DNA of 64,000 nucleotides from Pseudomonas sp. RIT-562 (GTDB taxonomy: Bacteria > Pseudomonadota > Gammaproteobacteria > Pseudomonadales > Pseudomonadaceae). Numbering within the stretch: the first letter of the stretch is position 1; every line of letters starts with the position of its first letter. The translations under genes were made by a program, and so were the position numbers. The notes under the pieces are model-generated. The model was not told the DNA's origin. It searched no databases and worked only from the letters and a program-made list of their open reading frames with translations. This document shows positions 1 through 8,446 of the stretch, in pieces. The stretch lies in the NCBI RefSeq assembly GCF_026241895.1, contig NZ_JAPJIV010000002.1:124001-188000 (forward strand), written 5' to 3'.

Positions 1-585
1 GCCGTTAATCACTTGCGAGATGCGATCGAACTGGCCAGCGTCGGCCAGCTCGTTCAAACCGCGATCCCACCAGAACCAGGCCGCCGACAACGCGGCGAAT
101 TCGGCTTGTTCCAGCAGCTCGGGCTGCTCCAGCAATGGCAGGCCCAAAGCCTTGCCGCACAACCGGTAGTTGTCATGGAAGGTAATGCCGAGCAAACCCC
201 GGCCCCGGTATTTGTAACCATCACCGGTGGCCTCAGGCCCGTTACCGTAACGACCGCCATACACGCGGTTGGCCATCTTTTCCGAGTTGCGCAGGTAACC
301 CTGGGCGAAAGCCACTTCGGCCGGATCGACGCGCCCGTTGTGGTTGAGGTCAAAGCCATACTTGAACAACTGGGCGACCCGCTCAGCGTCCTTGTAATAG
401 AGGCTTTCCGACAGCTTGGTCAGTTGCATGGACTCATGCCCGACCTGAGCAAGAAAAGCCGCTTGGCGCACTGGTGATCCAATGTCGAAACGCGCCATGG
501 CGCGATTTAGGGCAGGCACAAAAACGCCCGCGACTGGGCGGGCGTTGGGGAGGATTCGCAGCAACTGCTGCAGAGTGAGAGGCAT
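1..585 (-). CDS. Phage endolysin, glycoside hydrolase family 19 type (C-terminus outside window)
   Basis: Predicted peptidoglycan hydrolase that releases virions at the end of the lytic cycle. The visible 195 residues contain the family's N-terminal region (LTLQQLLRILPNARPVAGVF), a GHES motif near residue 50 that should carry the catalytic glutamate, an EF-hand-like stretch (DLNHNGRVD) and the RGRGLLGIT motif of phage chitinase-like lysozymes. The ATG at 585 has a GGAG five bases upstream; an in-frame ATG at 600 lies next to a T-run and is less likely. It is the last late gene visible, 22 kb away from the holin. Positions 524-545 form a terminator-like hairpin inside the coding sequence. The gene runs off the left edge, so completeness cannot be judged. 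Confidence 0.85.
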   Translation of the reverse strand, partial: MPLTLQQLLRILPNARPVAGVFVPALNRAMARFDIGSPVRQAAFLAQVGHESMQLTKLSESLYYKDAERVAQLFKYGFDLNHNGRVDPAEVAFAQGYLRNSEKMANRVYGGRYGNGPEATGDGYKYRGRGLLGITFHDNYRLCGKALGLPLLEQPELLEQAEFAALSAAWFWWDRGLNELADAGQFDRISQVING

Positions 586-600
586 ACAAACTCCAGGCAT

Positions 601-620
601 AAAAAAACCGCTCAAGGCGG
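601..620 (-). terminator. Terminator-like hairpin between gpD and endolysin
   Basis: On the minus strand a short stem (CCGCC/GGCGG type, one wobble pair, three-base loop) is followed by seven Ts. It lies between the gpD-like stop codon and the endolysin start. It has intrinsic-terminator form but sits inside an operon, so it may only attenuate. Confidence 0.45.
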
Positions 621-642
621 CAGGGGACGCGCCAGGGCGGCG

Positions 643-1686
643 CTATTGCAGGTTGACGACTTTGACCGGCTTGGCCTCTTTCTTCTTGGCCTTCGCCGTG
701 GCTTTGCCTTTCTTGCCGCCGTTGCACTCGACGGTGGTGGTCCAGCCCGACTGGGTGAATACCTGTTCCACTGAATCCACCAGATACTCGCCATCGAGAC
801 CGACCTTGAAGCCTTGGGCGTTGATCGTGACTTCGGCAAACAGATCCGTGCGCCCGACCATTTCTAGGCGCACGCCTGCAGTCGAACGGTTGAACGCCGC
901 CAGGCGCGCTTTGGCGGCGGCCTCGGCGGCTGTCTTGTTGGGGTGAATGTGCCTATCGGTGTGCACGGCTGGCAGACCGGCCGGTGAATCGTCGTTATCC
1001 AGGGTGACCACCGACACCTTGCCGGTCTTCTTGTCCTGATGCTTGGTTGCCACGGCCTTGTGCGTGTTGCGATCGCCCAGGCGGAACTGCCAGCGGCTGA
1101 CATCCCGGCGCGTCAGCGTGAGGGTGCCCAGGGGCTTGCCGCTCGCGCTTTCACCGCCTTGCCGGGGCATGACCAACAGTTTGCCGTCGCCGACTTTGGC
1201 GGTGCAGTCGTGCAGCTTGGCCAGGCGCGTAATGAAATTAAAATCCGACTCGCTGAGCTGGTCCGCCCGGGGCACTTTGGTGGCCACGTTGCACTCCGGC
1301 GCCCAGCCATTGCGCTTGGCCACGTCGGCCACGATCGCCGACAGCGGGACGTTATCCCAGCTCCCGCTGCGCGTGGTCTTGCCGCTGCCGCGCATGTCGC
1401 TGGCCTTGCCTCGGATCACGATCGTATCCGGCGGGCCGGAGACTTCCACCTCGTCGACCACGTAGCGGCCGAGTCGGGCCAAGTCCGCGCCGGCATAACC
1501 CAAAAATATCTCGATGCCGGCACCCCGGGCAGGCAACGCCACGGCGCTATCCCGATCGTCGATGCGCAACTCAAACTCGTCGGACTCCATCCCGGGTTTA
1601 TCGGAGGTGCGCAGCAACAACAGCCGATCGTTGATCAGCGCCGTAATGTCGGCCCCATCAGCGACGATGCGAAAGGTGGGAGTCAT
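643..1686 (-). CDS. Tail hub protein, late control gene D (P2 gpD-like)
   Basis: Predicted baseplate hub of a contractile tail, like P2 gpD, joining the spike to the tail tube. The 347-residue protein starts MTPTFRIVADG and keeps the typical order: an N-terminal barrel with ITALINDRLL and DEFELRIDD, a central segment with ADQLSESDFNFITRLA, and a lysine-rich C-terminus (KGKATAKAKKKEAK). The ATG at 1686 is preferred because GGA lies about nine bases upstream; the longer start at 1713 would translate through a terminator-like hairpin. It follows the X gene, as in P2. Length and motifs fit the family well. Confidence 0.9.
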   Translation of the reverse strand: MTPTFRIVADGADITALINDRLLLLRTSDKPGMESDEFELRIDDRDSAVALPARGAGIEIFLGYAGADLARLGRYVVDEVEVSGPPDTIVIRGKASDMRGSGKTTRSGSWDNVPLSAIVADVAKRNGWAPECNVATKVPRADQLSESDFNFITRLAKLHDCTAKVGDGKLLVMPRQGGESASGKPLGTLTLTRRDVSRWQFRLGDRNTHKAVATKHQDKKTGKVSVVTLDNDDSPAGLPAVHTDRHIHPNKTAAEAAAKARLAAFNRSTAGVRLEMVGRTDLFAEVTINAQGFKVGLDGEYLVDSVEQVFTQSGWTTTVECNGGKKGKATAKAKKKEAKPVKVVNLQ

Positions 1687-1696
1687 GGATTTTTTC

Positions 1697-1722
1697 CAAA
1701 AGAAAACCCGCACAAGGCGGGC
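1697..1722 (-). terminator. Terminator-like hairpin upstream of gpD gene
   Basis: On the minus strand a CCCGC/GCGGG stem is followed by TTTTC, between the stop of the tail X gene and the start of gpD. Same design as the hairpins near 601, 8401, 13695 and 16846. Intragenic-operon terminator or attenuator; activity unknown. Confidence 0.4.
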
Positions 1723-1754
1723 TAGGTCGGTGGGTCGTTACGCGTAACGCGGGG

Positions 1755-1961
1755 TCAGTCCCACAACATCACGACTTCCTCAGTCGCCACCGGCATATCC
1801 GGCAGCACGATCAGCAGGCCAGCGCGAAACGGTTGCGGCTCGCCGGCCAGCTCCGGATTGGCATCCAACACCAGCTCGACGCTGCGACTGAGGTGGCCAT
1901 AGAAGTTATGGCAAATGGTGTCCAACAGATCCCCGTCAGACGTTCTGCAGGTCGTCGCCAT
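1755..1961 (-). CDS. Tail protein X (P2 gpX-like)
   Basis: Small tail protein of the P2 X family, which resembles LysM domains and is thought to help connect the tape measure or baseplate during tail assembly. The 68-residue product starts MATTCRTSDGDLLDTICHNF and contains the family-typical SVELVLDANPELA and LIVLPD segments. The ATG at 1961 overlaps the end of the upstream U gene by 26 bases, which suggests translational coupling. Gene order U, X, D is that of P2. Longer in-frame extensions upstream lie inside gene U and are unlikely. Confidence 0.85.
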   Translation of the reverse strand: MATTCRTSDGDLLDTICHNFYGHLSRSVELVLDANPELAGEPQPFRAGLLIVLPDMPVATEEVVMLWD

Positions 1962-2781
1962 AGCGGACAAACTCCAAGGTAAAAGCCTGTTTGCGTGGAA
2001 TACCGCCCTGGAGCAGCGCGCTTTGTTCTTCCTCAATGCTTTTCAGGCACCAGTTGCCCAGGACGTGGCCATAACCAGTGGTCAGGCCCAGCGGTTTCAG
2101 TTGCCCGCCGATCCGGCGCAGTGTGTCGAGCTGCTTGATGCCGCCCTTGAAGCTCGGAAAGATCGCGCCCTTGAGCGTGATCTTTTCGTCCCCCATACCG
2201 ACCGCTTGTTGCGCCGGTCGACGCGACAAGCGCTCTTGGGCCGCCCAACGGAATTCCGTCGATCGCCGCAGCTCGTCGAAAGCGGCCGTGTCCAGATTGA
2301 AGAAATACGGCTGCTCCTTGGGGTCGAGCGGCTGGATGATCAGCAGATGCGGGAACGGCTTCACAGCCTCCGGCGCCGGCGTGCTGATGCCACCAAAGGC
2401 GCCCGTGGGAATCACGTTGCCCAGCGCCGGGCTGATTTTGCCGGCGATCTTGTTCGCCGCCGTCATCGCCCGCCCGGCCTGATCCTTGAGAACGCCCAGG
2501 CGCTCGTCAATTTGTGACACCGCCCGGGTGGCCTTGCCGTAGGTGGCCACCACCTGGCCGACTTTCGACTGCGCCGCATTCACCCCGCGCAGGACGCGTT
2601 GCAGCTTTGCGCCGATCGCCGGGCCAATGATCGGCAGTCCTTCCAGCTCCGACGCAGCGCCGCTGATTTCGCCTATGGCGCCATTCACCGGGCCCATCAT
2701 CCCATCCAGGCTGCGCCGTCCCGCCTCACCGGCAGAGGCGAGGTGTTTCAACCCGGCCTCCAGTTGCTCCATGTAGGGCAT
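1936..2781 (-). CDS. Tail protein U with N-terminal helical extension
   Basis: Contractile-tail protein of the P2 gpU family, needed for tail completion. The gpU-like part is roughly residues 140-281 (HLLIIQPLDPKEQPYFFNLD, then EKITLKGAIFPSFKGG and LTTGYGHVLGNWCLKSIEEE). It is preceded by about 130 residues of glycine- and alanine-rich helix (LASAGEAGRRSLDGMMGPVN), which makes the protein much longer than the roughly 160-residue P2 protein. The start at 2781 has a strong AGGAGG four bases upstream. It lies directly downstream of the tape measure. The extension may be a second domain fused to U; its role is unknown. Confidence 0.82.
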   Translation of the reverse strand: MPYMEQLEAGLKHLASAGEAGRRSLDGMMGPVNGAIGEISGAASELEGLPIIGPAIGAKLQRVLRGVNAAQSKVGQVVATYGKATRAVSQIDERLGVLKDQAGRAMTAANKIAGKISPALGNVIPTGAFGGISTPAPEAVKPFPHLLIIQPLDPKEQPYFFNLDTAAFDELRRSTEFRWAAQERLSRRPAQQAVGMGDEKITLKGAIFPSFKGGIKQLDTLRRIGGQLKPLGLTTGYGHVLGNWCLKSIEEEQSALLQGGIPRKQAFTLEFVRYGDDLQNV

Positions 2782-2792
2782 ACCCCCTCCTG

Positions 2793-5700
2793 TTAAACGT
2801 GTGCTGCGTCATACAACGTGCGGCTAGACAACTGCTGAGTGATTTCGCGCATCTGCTGTTCCAAGAGCGGACGCAACTCACGGACCAATTGAGCCGGGTC
2901 TTTCACATCGCCCTGAACCGTCAGTGTCAGCGGTGCACTGATCTCGATTTTTTGCTCGACCTTCACCGGCGCCGCCTTTTGTGCAACCGCCGCCAGGAAC
3001 GGCGCGGCGGCCTGCGCGGCCTTGGGCGTTTTCGGTACCGCCATAGAGCGCACCACATCCCCCGGACGGCTTTCGGCTTCCGGCAACATGGCTTTGGACG
3101 GATCGAATGCCGTTGGTGCACTGGAAGGCGCCACAGCTCCAGCTGGCAGTTCTGCCGGTGGGGGGCTAGACACTTTCACACTCAGCGACACCGGTCCCGG
3201 CGCCTCCGGACGGGCCGCTCTGGCCGCCGGCGAGCTGTTCAACATCACCGGCGCCGGTGACGGCACGCGCGGTGCCGGTTGCGGACGTTCCACCAATGGC
3301 GCAGTAGCGGCCGGGGCATTGACCACAATCGACGGCGCCGGTGTGTTGGGAACCGGCTGCGCACGCTCTACCGAAGGCGCAGGCGCCGCCGGCGGATTGA
3401 GCAACGTCAGCGGCGCCGGGGCTGGCACGCGCGGGGCAGGCTGCGCACGCTCCACCAACGGCGCAGGGGCTGCCGGGGCATTGACCACCACTGACGGTGC
3501 CGGCGTGTTGGGCACTGGCTGCGCACGCTCTACCGAAGGTGCAGACGCCGCCGGCGGACCGAGCAACGTCAACGGCGCCGGTGCTGGCACGCGTGGAGCC
3601 GACTGCGAACGCTCCACCAACGGCGCAGGGGCTGCCGGGGTATTGACCACCACCGACGGTGCCGGCGTGTTGGGCACTGCCTGCGCACGCTCGCCCGAAG
3701 GCGCAGGCGCCGCTGGCGGATTGAGCAACGTCAGCGGCGCCGGTGCTGGCACACGCGGTGCCGGCTGCGAACGCTCCACCGCCGGAACAGACGCGGCCGG
3801 GGCATTGACCCCCACCGACGGTGCCGGTGTATTAGGCAACGGCTGGGCAGACTCTACCGAAGGCGCAGGCGCCGCCGGCGGATTGAGCAACATCAGCGGC
3901 GCCGGTGCCGGCACTCCCGGCACCGATGGCGAGCGCTCCACCGTCGGCGCAGCGGCTGGGGCATTGACCACCACCGAAGGCACCGGCGCCGAACCTTGAC
4001 GCTCAACCCGGGGCAGATCCGGACGCACCACCACATTCGCCGGACGTTCACCATCAGCCGGCGCGGTAGGTGCCGGCAAGGCCAACATTAACGGCGCCGC
4101 CGGCGGCTTGAATGATCCAGCAATGTCGCCCAATACCGGCGCGATATTCTGACCGGCATCGGCCATCATCAACGGCCCGGCGGTCGGCATCGAGGTCGAC
4201 GGCTCATCACCGCCAAACATCGCTTTGCCCAACACACTGCCCAGCGCGTCACCGCCCATATTGCCCAGGGCCGCACCGACCAGGCCACCGACCACGGTGC
4301 CGATCACCGGCACCACCGAGCCAATGGCCGCACCCGCTGCAGCGCCGGCGATCGTGCCCGCGAAACCACCCACCGCCTCGCCGTAGCCCTCGGCCTTTTC
4401 ATCTTTGGTTGTGGCGTTGTCGTAGGTGTCTTTGGCCTTAAACCCGGCATCTATCGCGGCCAAAATGGCTGGACCTTTGACGCCATCACCCAGCGGCCGA
4501 CCACGACGAACCCGCCCGCCTTTGCCGCCCTTCTTGTCCTTGCCGCCGCTGTCTGCGCCGCCGGCATCCAGCCCGCTCCCACCGGCCGGCAAGTTGGTCA
4601 CGATCACTTTTTGCGGGATGTTGGGGTTACCCATCAGCGAACCGCGCCCGAGGTTCATCAGGCCTTTGCCGATCTTCACCCCGTTGACCACGGTGCGCAC
4701 CGTAATAAAGCCCGCGGCTACCGTGGCCACCGCCTGGACCAGTCGCGGCGACTCATCGGACACCGAGCTAAGCCCCCGGCCAACCGAGGCCAAGCCATCC
4801 GCCACGGCATCGGTCACGGGCCGCAAAGCGTCCCCCACGGCACGCATTGAGTCGTCCATGCCCTGGGCCATTTCGGCCCACTTCTGCGCCGACGTTTGCC
4901 GGCGTTCTTCCAGGTTCTTATCCAGAATCCCGGTCGCGCTGGCCGACTCCTTTTTTAGCTTGTCGTACAGATCCTTGTTCTGCATGTACGCGGTCAAGGC
5001 GCCCTTGACCTGCATGTCCGCAAACAGATCACCGGTGCGCAACGCTTGCTCCAGGGACACCATCATGGCCTTGGCTTTTTCCGGGTCCGTCTCCTTACCG
5101 ATTTTCGCCGTGGCTTCGGCCATGGCGGCAGCTTTCTTCGGATCGGTCGCGGCGATGTACTTTTGCGCCAGGGCAAAGCTGGATTCCAGCGTCGACATAC
5201 CGTTCTGCAGACCGGTTTGCATCGAGCCCTGATAGTCGATCCCTACGTCTGCATACGCCTTAACCGTGTCGCCGGAGCCGATTTTCTCCATCCAGTTTTT
5301 GAGGTTGTTCGCCGCCTCATCGGAGCCACCAGCGGTTTTCATTTGCACCTGCAGCATGGCGCCCAGTTGCGTCACCGAGTCCATCCCGGTGATACCCAAC
5401 TTGCCCATGCCTGCCAGCAGCTCAGGGAACCAACGCGCCATGTCGGCCGCTTCAAAGCTGCCTGCCTGACCTTGAAAGGCGATCGCCTCCAGGGCCTTTT
5501 GCATCACGGCCGGGTCGGTGATCCTGGCGTTCTGCCCCAAGGCGTTGATCATCTTCGCCGTTTCGCCGCCATCCGAGCCTTGACCGATCACGAACTTAGC
5601 CGCCGTCGGGGCATAGTCCAGGGCCTTACTCAGATCCATGCCGGCACCGACCAGCGAGTTCACCACCTCGGCCACTTGGTTGCGGGCCATGCCCGAGTCC

Positions 5701-6233
5701 CTGGACGTCTCGATGATCGTCTTGGACATCTGCGCTTCTTGCGGCGTGCCGGCTATCCCCGCCTTGATCGAGATGTCCCGAATGATCGCGCCATAATCCG
5801 CGCTGACCTTGGTCGGAATCGCCATTACGGCGGCGCCGGCCGTGGCCTGGCCGAGCGTACTTTTCAGCCCGTCCCGACCCTCTTCAATCTGCTTGTGACC
5901 CTGAGCTTTTAGCTCAGCCTTGCGCGCGGTACGGCCCAGCGCTTCATAGGCCTTGCCCAGCCGCCCAACCTCAACGCCCTGTTTCTTCAGGCTGGAAAGG
6001 TTCGCCTCCAGCTTACGCAACAGGCCGGTCGCGCCCTTGTCACCGGAGTCATGGGCCTTTTTCCATTCATCCCGCAGGCGCATGGTGTCGCCAATGGTGT
6101 TTTGCAAAACACGCGCATTGGCTCCCACCGCCTCCAGTTGTTTAATCTTGTTTTTGACGTCCTTGAACGCCGCCCCCAAGGAGGCATTGACCGCCCCGCC
6201 AATCACCAGGCCGAGCGCTAACTTATTCGCCAT
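2793..6233 (-). CDS. Tail tape measure protein with tandem Pro/Ala-rich repeats
   Basis: The 1146-residue tape measure sets tail length and occupies the tail lumen. Residues about 100-450 match the phage tail tape measure core (DYGAIIRDISIKAGIAGTPQ and later GQAGSFEAADMARWFPELLA). A very hydrophobic glycine-alanine stretch lies near residues 610-675 (GTIAGAAAGAAIGSVVPVIG). Residues about 750-1000 are a proline-alanine-valine region built from a 54-residue repeat. The C-terminus is helical again. The start follows from the position after the tail chaperone genes. Length would predict a tail somewhat longer than that of P2, but the low-complexity repeats may not count as helix. Confidence 0.92.
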   Translation of the reverse strand: MANKLALGLVIGGAVNASLGAAFKDVKNKIKQLEAVGANARVLQNTIGDTMRLRDEWKKAHDSGDKGATGLLRKLEANLSSLKKQGVEVGRLGKAYEALGRTARKAELKAQGHKQIEEGRDGLKSTLGQATAGAAVMAIPTKVSADYGAIIRDISIKAGIAGTPQEAQMSKTIIETSRDSGMARNQVAEVVNSLVGAGMDLSKALDYAPTAAKFVIGQGSDGGETAKMINALGQNARITDPAVMQKALEAIAFQGQAGSFEAADMARWFPELLAGMGKLGITGMDSVTQLGAMLQVQMKTAGGSDEAANNLKNWMEKIGSGDTVKAYADVGIDYQGSMQTGLQNGMSTLESSFALAQKYIAATDPKKAAAMAEATAKIGKETDPEKAKAMMVSLEQALRTGDLFADMQVKGALTAYMQNKDLYDKLKKESASATGILDKNLEERRQTSAQKWAEMAQGMDDSMRAVGDALRPVTDAVADGLASVGRGLSSVSDESPRLVQAVATVAAGFITVRTVVNGVKIGKGLMNLGRGSLMGNPNIPQKVIVTNLPAGGSGLDAGGADSGGKDKKGGKGGRVRRGRPLGDGVKGPAILAAIDAGFKAKDTYDNATTKDEKAEGYGEAVGGFAGTIAGAAAGAAIGSVVPVIGTVVGGLVGAALGNMGGDALGSVLGKAMFGGDEPSTSMPTAGPLMMADAGQNIAPVLGDIAGSFKPPAAPLMLALPAPTAPADGERPANVVVRPDLPRVERQGSAPVPSVVVNAPAAAPTVERSPSVPGVPAPAPLMLLNPPAAPAPSVESAQPLPNTPAPSVGVNAPAASVPAVERSQPAPRVPAPAPLTLLNPPAAPAPSGERAQAVPNTPAPSVVVNTPAAPAPLVERSQSAPRVPAPAPLTLLGPPAASAPSVERAQPVPNTPAPSVVVNAPAAPAPLVERAQPAPRVPAPAPLTLLNPPAAPAPSVERAQPVPNTPAPSIVVNAPAATAPLVERPQPAPRVPSPAPVMLNSSPAARAARPEAPGPVSLSVKVSSPPPAELPAGAVAPSSAPTAFDPSKAMLPEAESRPGDVVRSMAVPKTPKAAQAAAPFLAAVAQKAAPVKVEQKIEISAPLTLTVQGDVKDPAQLVRELRPLLEQQMREITQQLSSRTLYDAAHV
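3241..3990. repeat. 162-bp tandem repeat inside the tape measure gene
   Basis: The same DNA unit restarts at 3241, 3403, 3565, 3727 and 3889, an exact 162-bp period in every step, giving four full copies and a partial fifth. Each unit encodes 54 residues of the form PRVPAPAPLTLLNPP followed by SVERAQPVPNTPAPSVVVNA. Copies differ by scattered substitutions, so the array is not brand new, yet the period is kept without any indel. Confidence 0.95.
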
Positions 6234-6269
6234 GTCTGTGCCCTATACGTCGGGAGGATCAAGGGCGGC

Positions 6270-6470
6270 TCAATCCGTGAGCCACCAGACCATTTCGGAG
6301 AACGGCATGGCCATGATCTCGGCGGCCGAGAAATTAAACTCGGACGCCAAGCGCTTGGCCAAACCCTTCATTTCGGTGGGTATGAAGTTATTCGTCACTG
6401 ACCAGGCGAAAATATCCGGCCTGCAGACGCGCATGGTCGACCAGTTTGAGCGCGACCAGGTCGTTTTCAC
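6270..6470 (-). CDS. Tail chaperone frameshift extension (gpT/E' type)
   Basis: This frame overlaps the end of the upstream tail chaperone gene and is open from 6479 to its stop at 6270. The last part (EMKGLAKRLASEFNFSAAEI, then MPFSEMVWWLTD) looks like the small gpE-type tail protein that in P2 and relatives is made as a frameshift extension. There is no good ribosome binding site of its own; the GTG at 6470 is only nominal. Relative to the upstream gene the frame needs a +1 or -2 shift; TTT followed by C at 6383-6386 region would let a Phe tRNA re-pair after a +1 slip. The shift itself is inference. Confidence 0.6.
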   Translation of the reverse strand: MKTTWSRSNWSTMRVCRPDIFAWSVTNNFIPTEMKGLAKRLASEFNFSAAEIMAMPFSEMVWWLTD

Positions 6471-6687
6471 CGACCTGTGTCAGCGAGGCAAACATCACCA
6501 TTTCACGCTTGTCGTCGTCGCCATTGGCGGCCGCGTTGGCCGCGCGCAGGTCACGCACGCAGGGGGCGCGCATAAACAGCTTGTCGGTTTTGACATCGGT
6601 GACGTCGATCGGATACTTGAGCGTTACGGTAACGCCCTCGTCAGTCACTTCCATCCACTTCGGTAGAGCTTTGATTGCTTGAGACAT
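6388..6687 (-). CDS. Tail assembly chaperone (gpG/P2 E-like)
   Basis: A 99-residue protein of the phage tail-assembly family (Mu gp41 / P2 E class), a cytoplasmic chaperone that coats the tape measure before the tube polymerises. Typical features are the acidic beta-rich start (MSQAIKALPKWMEVTDEGVT), the central VRDLRAANAAANGDDDKREM and the end LVDHARLQAGYFRLVSDE. It lies between the tail tube gene and the tape measure, as in all contractile-tailed relatives. Its 3' end overlaps a second frame that is probably reached by ribosomal frameshifting. Confidence 0.82.
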   Translation of the reverse strand: MSQAIKALPKWMEVTDEGVTVTLKYPIDVTDVKTDKLFMRAPCVRDLRAANAAANGDDDKREMVMFASLTQVGENDLVALKLVDHARLQAGYFRLVSDE

Positions 6688-6699
6688 GTTGGTTAATCC

Positions 6700-7203
6700 T
6701 TAAAGGCCCAGGTCTTGGCGCATGGACGCCAGTTGGTCAACGCCGTCGATCACCAGCACGGCGCCGACCATGTCGATTTCATAGATCAGGCGGCCGTCGA
6801 CTTCCAATTTGTAGTAAGTCAGCGCCATGGCGTGTTTGATTTCGGCTTTCTCACCGGCCTTCCAGTCGCCCGGATCGACCTCTTTGAGCATGCCGCGCAC
6901 GGTCGCGATCACCGCCTTGGTCTTGCCCTTTTGGCCCTTGAACGAGCCACGGAACACCGCGTTACAAGCGGTCTGATCAGCCAGGCCGAAAAACTTCATC
7001 GACTCACGGCGCGCGCCGGTGGTGACAAACGAGGCCTCGAGCTTTTCGACGCCCATGTCCATTTCGATCGCGCCGGCCATACCGCCGCCGCGAAACTCTT
7101 CGGTCTTGATCGTCACCTTGGGCGGGGTGAAGCTCGGAACGTCGCCGGCGAAGCTGGTGCCGTCTACAAACAGGTTGGTGTTAGTCAGTACTTCAGGAAT
7201 CAT
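6700..7203 (-). CDS. Major tail tube protein (P2 FII-like)
   Basis: Forms the inner tube of the contractile tail. The 167-residue length and the start MIPEVLTNTNLFVDGTSFAG match the P2 FII family, as do FTPPKVTIKTEEFRGGGMAG and the C-terminal TYYKLEVDGRLIYEIDMVGA. It directly follows the sheath gene with a 12-base gap, the usual FI-FII order. No oddities. Confidence 0.93.
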   Translation of the reverse strand: MIPEVLTNTNLFVDGTSFAGDVPSFTPPKVTIKTEEFRGGGMAGAIEMDMGVEKLEASFVTTGARRESMKFFGLADQTACNAVFRGSFKGQKGKTKAVIATVRGMLKEVDPGDWKAGEKAEIKHAMALTYYKLEVDGRLIYEIDMVGAVLVIDGVDQLASMRQDLGL

Positions 7204-7215
7204 CGAGCGGCCCTC

Positions 7216-8379
7216 TTAGGCGGTTTCAAGTACTTCGGTCAGCCACTGGTTAGTGACCTCGACGCGGAAATTCGGGTTTTCGGCCGGCGGTACGTCGGTG
7301 AAGCGGACGTTCCAATAAACCTTGCCCTGCTCCAGCTGACTGGCGGTGTTCAACTCGCCGTCCGCGTACACCTCGAAATTGATCACGGCGCCCTGATTTT
7401 TCAGGTCACGCATGAAGTTGGTCAGGCCGTCCGTAACGTCCTTGATGTAGGTCTTGGTGATCGAGCGATCGACCGCCCACTTGTGGCCGTACAGGATCGC
7501 GTCCATGACCATGTCTTGCGTGCGCACACGGGTGACAAACATCCACTTCGGATCAGCGGAACAGGTGCGGTTACCCCACAGGCGGAACCCGTCGTCACGA
7601 ATGATGGTGGTGATCCCGGCGTTGTTGAGCAGGTTCGCCCGGCAGGTTTCGTCGCCGTCGAGGAATTCGATCGGGCGGCCGGTACCGGTGATGCCCACAA
7701 ACTCTTTGTTCGACGGCGACGCCCAGAAACCGTACTCGGCATCCGTCCAGGCAAACATGCCGGCGACCCAGGCCGAGGCCGGTGCATCGACGGTCAAGCT
7801 GGTTCCGGTGTCCCAGTACTTGATCCCCGGATCAACGAAAAACGCGCGCTTGCTGCCGAAGCTTTTGCGGTACAGCACCGCTGCCTCGTCGGTGGTGTTT
7901 GGGCCGTCGATGATTGCGACCGCGCGCAGCTTTTCGGCCAGGCTGACCAGCGCGGTACCGACCGCCGAGGTGGCGGTGTGCTTCGGTGCGATCAGCAGTC
8001 GCGGCTGGGCGTTGAAACGGCTCTTGCCGTCCAGCAGCGCTTGCATGCCGGTCCGTTTGCCGTCGGCCTGAACGCCGCCGATGATGGCCGACGTCAGCAG
8101 CGCGCCGTCGGCCACCTTGGCCACACCCACACCCACAATCACCGCCTTGGAACGGGCAAAAATGGCCTTGGCCGCTTTGGTGATCGCCGCGTTGGGCCCC
8201 CAGGCCGCCACCGCCTCGCTTTCGCGGGTGATCAGCAGCAGCTCATTGGGCTGAGCGGTCGCTGCCGGCAACACTTCAAAGGTGTCGCACAGGCCAATGA
8301 TCGAGGACGACGGCAGCGCGATCGGGCGCGAACCGGTGTCGACGTTCGTTACAGTAACGCCGTGAAAAAAACCAGCCAT
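7216..8379 (-). CDS. Tail sheath protein (P2 FI-like)
   Basis: Forms the contractile sheath. The 387-residue protein starts MAGFFHGVTVTNVDTGSRPI and ends with the family's C-terminal fold (NVRFTDVPPAENPNFRVEVT, NQWLTEVLETA). The internal segment FVDPGIKYWDTGTSLTVDAP is typical of P2-like sheaths. The ATG at 8379 is chosen because GGAG lies ten bases upstream; a TTG at 8388 would overlap that spacer. It lies downstream of the lectin-like tail gene, separated by a terminator-like hairpin at 8401-8423. Confidence 0.93.
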   Translation of the reverse strand: MAGFFHGVTVTNVDTGSRPIALPSSSIIGLCDTFEVLPAATAQPNELLLITRESEAVAAWGPNAAITKAAKAIFARSKAVIVGVGVAKVADGALLTSAIIGGVQADGKRTGMQALLDGKSRFNAQPRLLIAPKHTATSAVGTALVSLAEKLRAVAIIDGPNTTDEAAVLYRKSFGSKRAFFVDPGIKYWDTGTSLTVDAPASAWVAGMFAWTDAEYGFWASPSNKEFVGITGTGRPIEFLDGDETCRANLLNNAGITTIIRDDGFRLWGNRTCSADPKWMFVTRVRTQDMVMDAILYGHKWAVDRSITKTYIKDVTDGLTNFMRDLKNQGAVINFEVYADGELNTASQLEQGKVYWNVRFTDVPPAENPNFRVEVTNQWLTEVLETA

Positions 8380-8400
8380 AAAGGTCAATCTCCAGAAACG

Positions 8401-8423
8401 AAAAAGCCCCGCATAAGCGAGGC
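8401..8423 (-). terminator. Terminator-like hairpin between lectin-like tail gene and sheath
   Basis: On the minus strand AGCCTCGC and GCGGGGCT form an eight-base stem (one wobble) with a TTAT loop, followed by TTTTT. It stands about 24 bases after the stop codon of the gene at 8447 and just before the sheath gene. It may limit read-through into the sheath gene or, given the gene upstream, resemble the hairpin found after retroelement variable regions. Confidence 0.5.
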
Positions 8424-8446
8424 TGAGAGGTGAAACAGTTCAAGCG

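Noticed and set aside
1039..1725. 228-codon plus-strand frame opposite gpD
   Set aside because: Antisense shadow of the tail hub gene with low-complexity composition.
6715..8433. 572-codon plus-strand frame opposite the tail tube and sheath genes
   Set aside because: It covers two well-recognised tail genes in antisense, rich in His/Arg/Gly as expected for shadows; no ribosome site or family.
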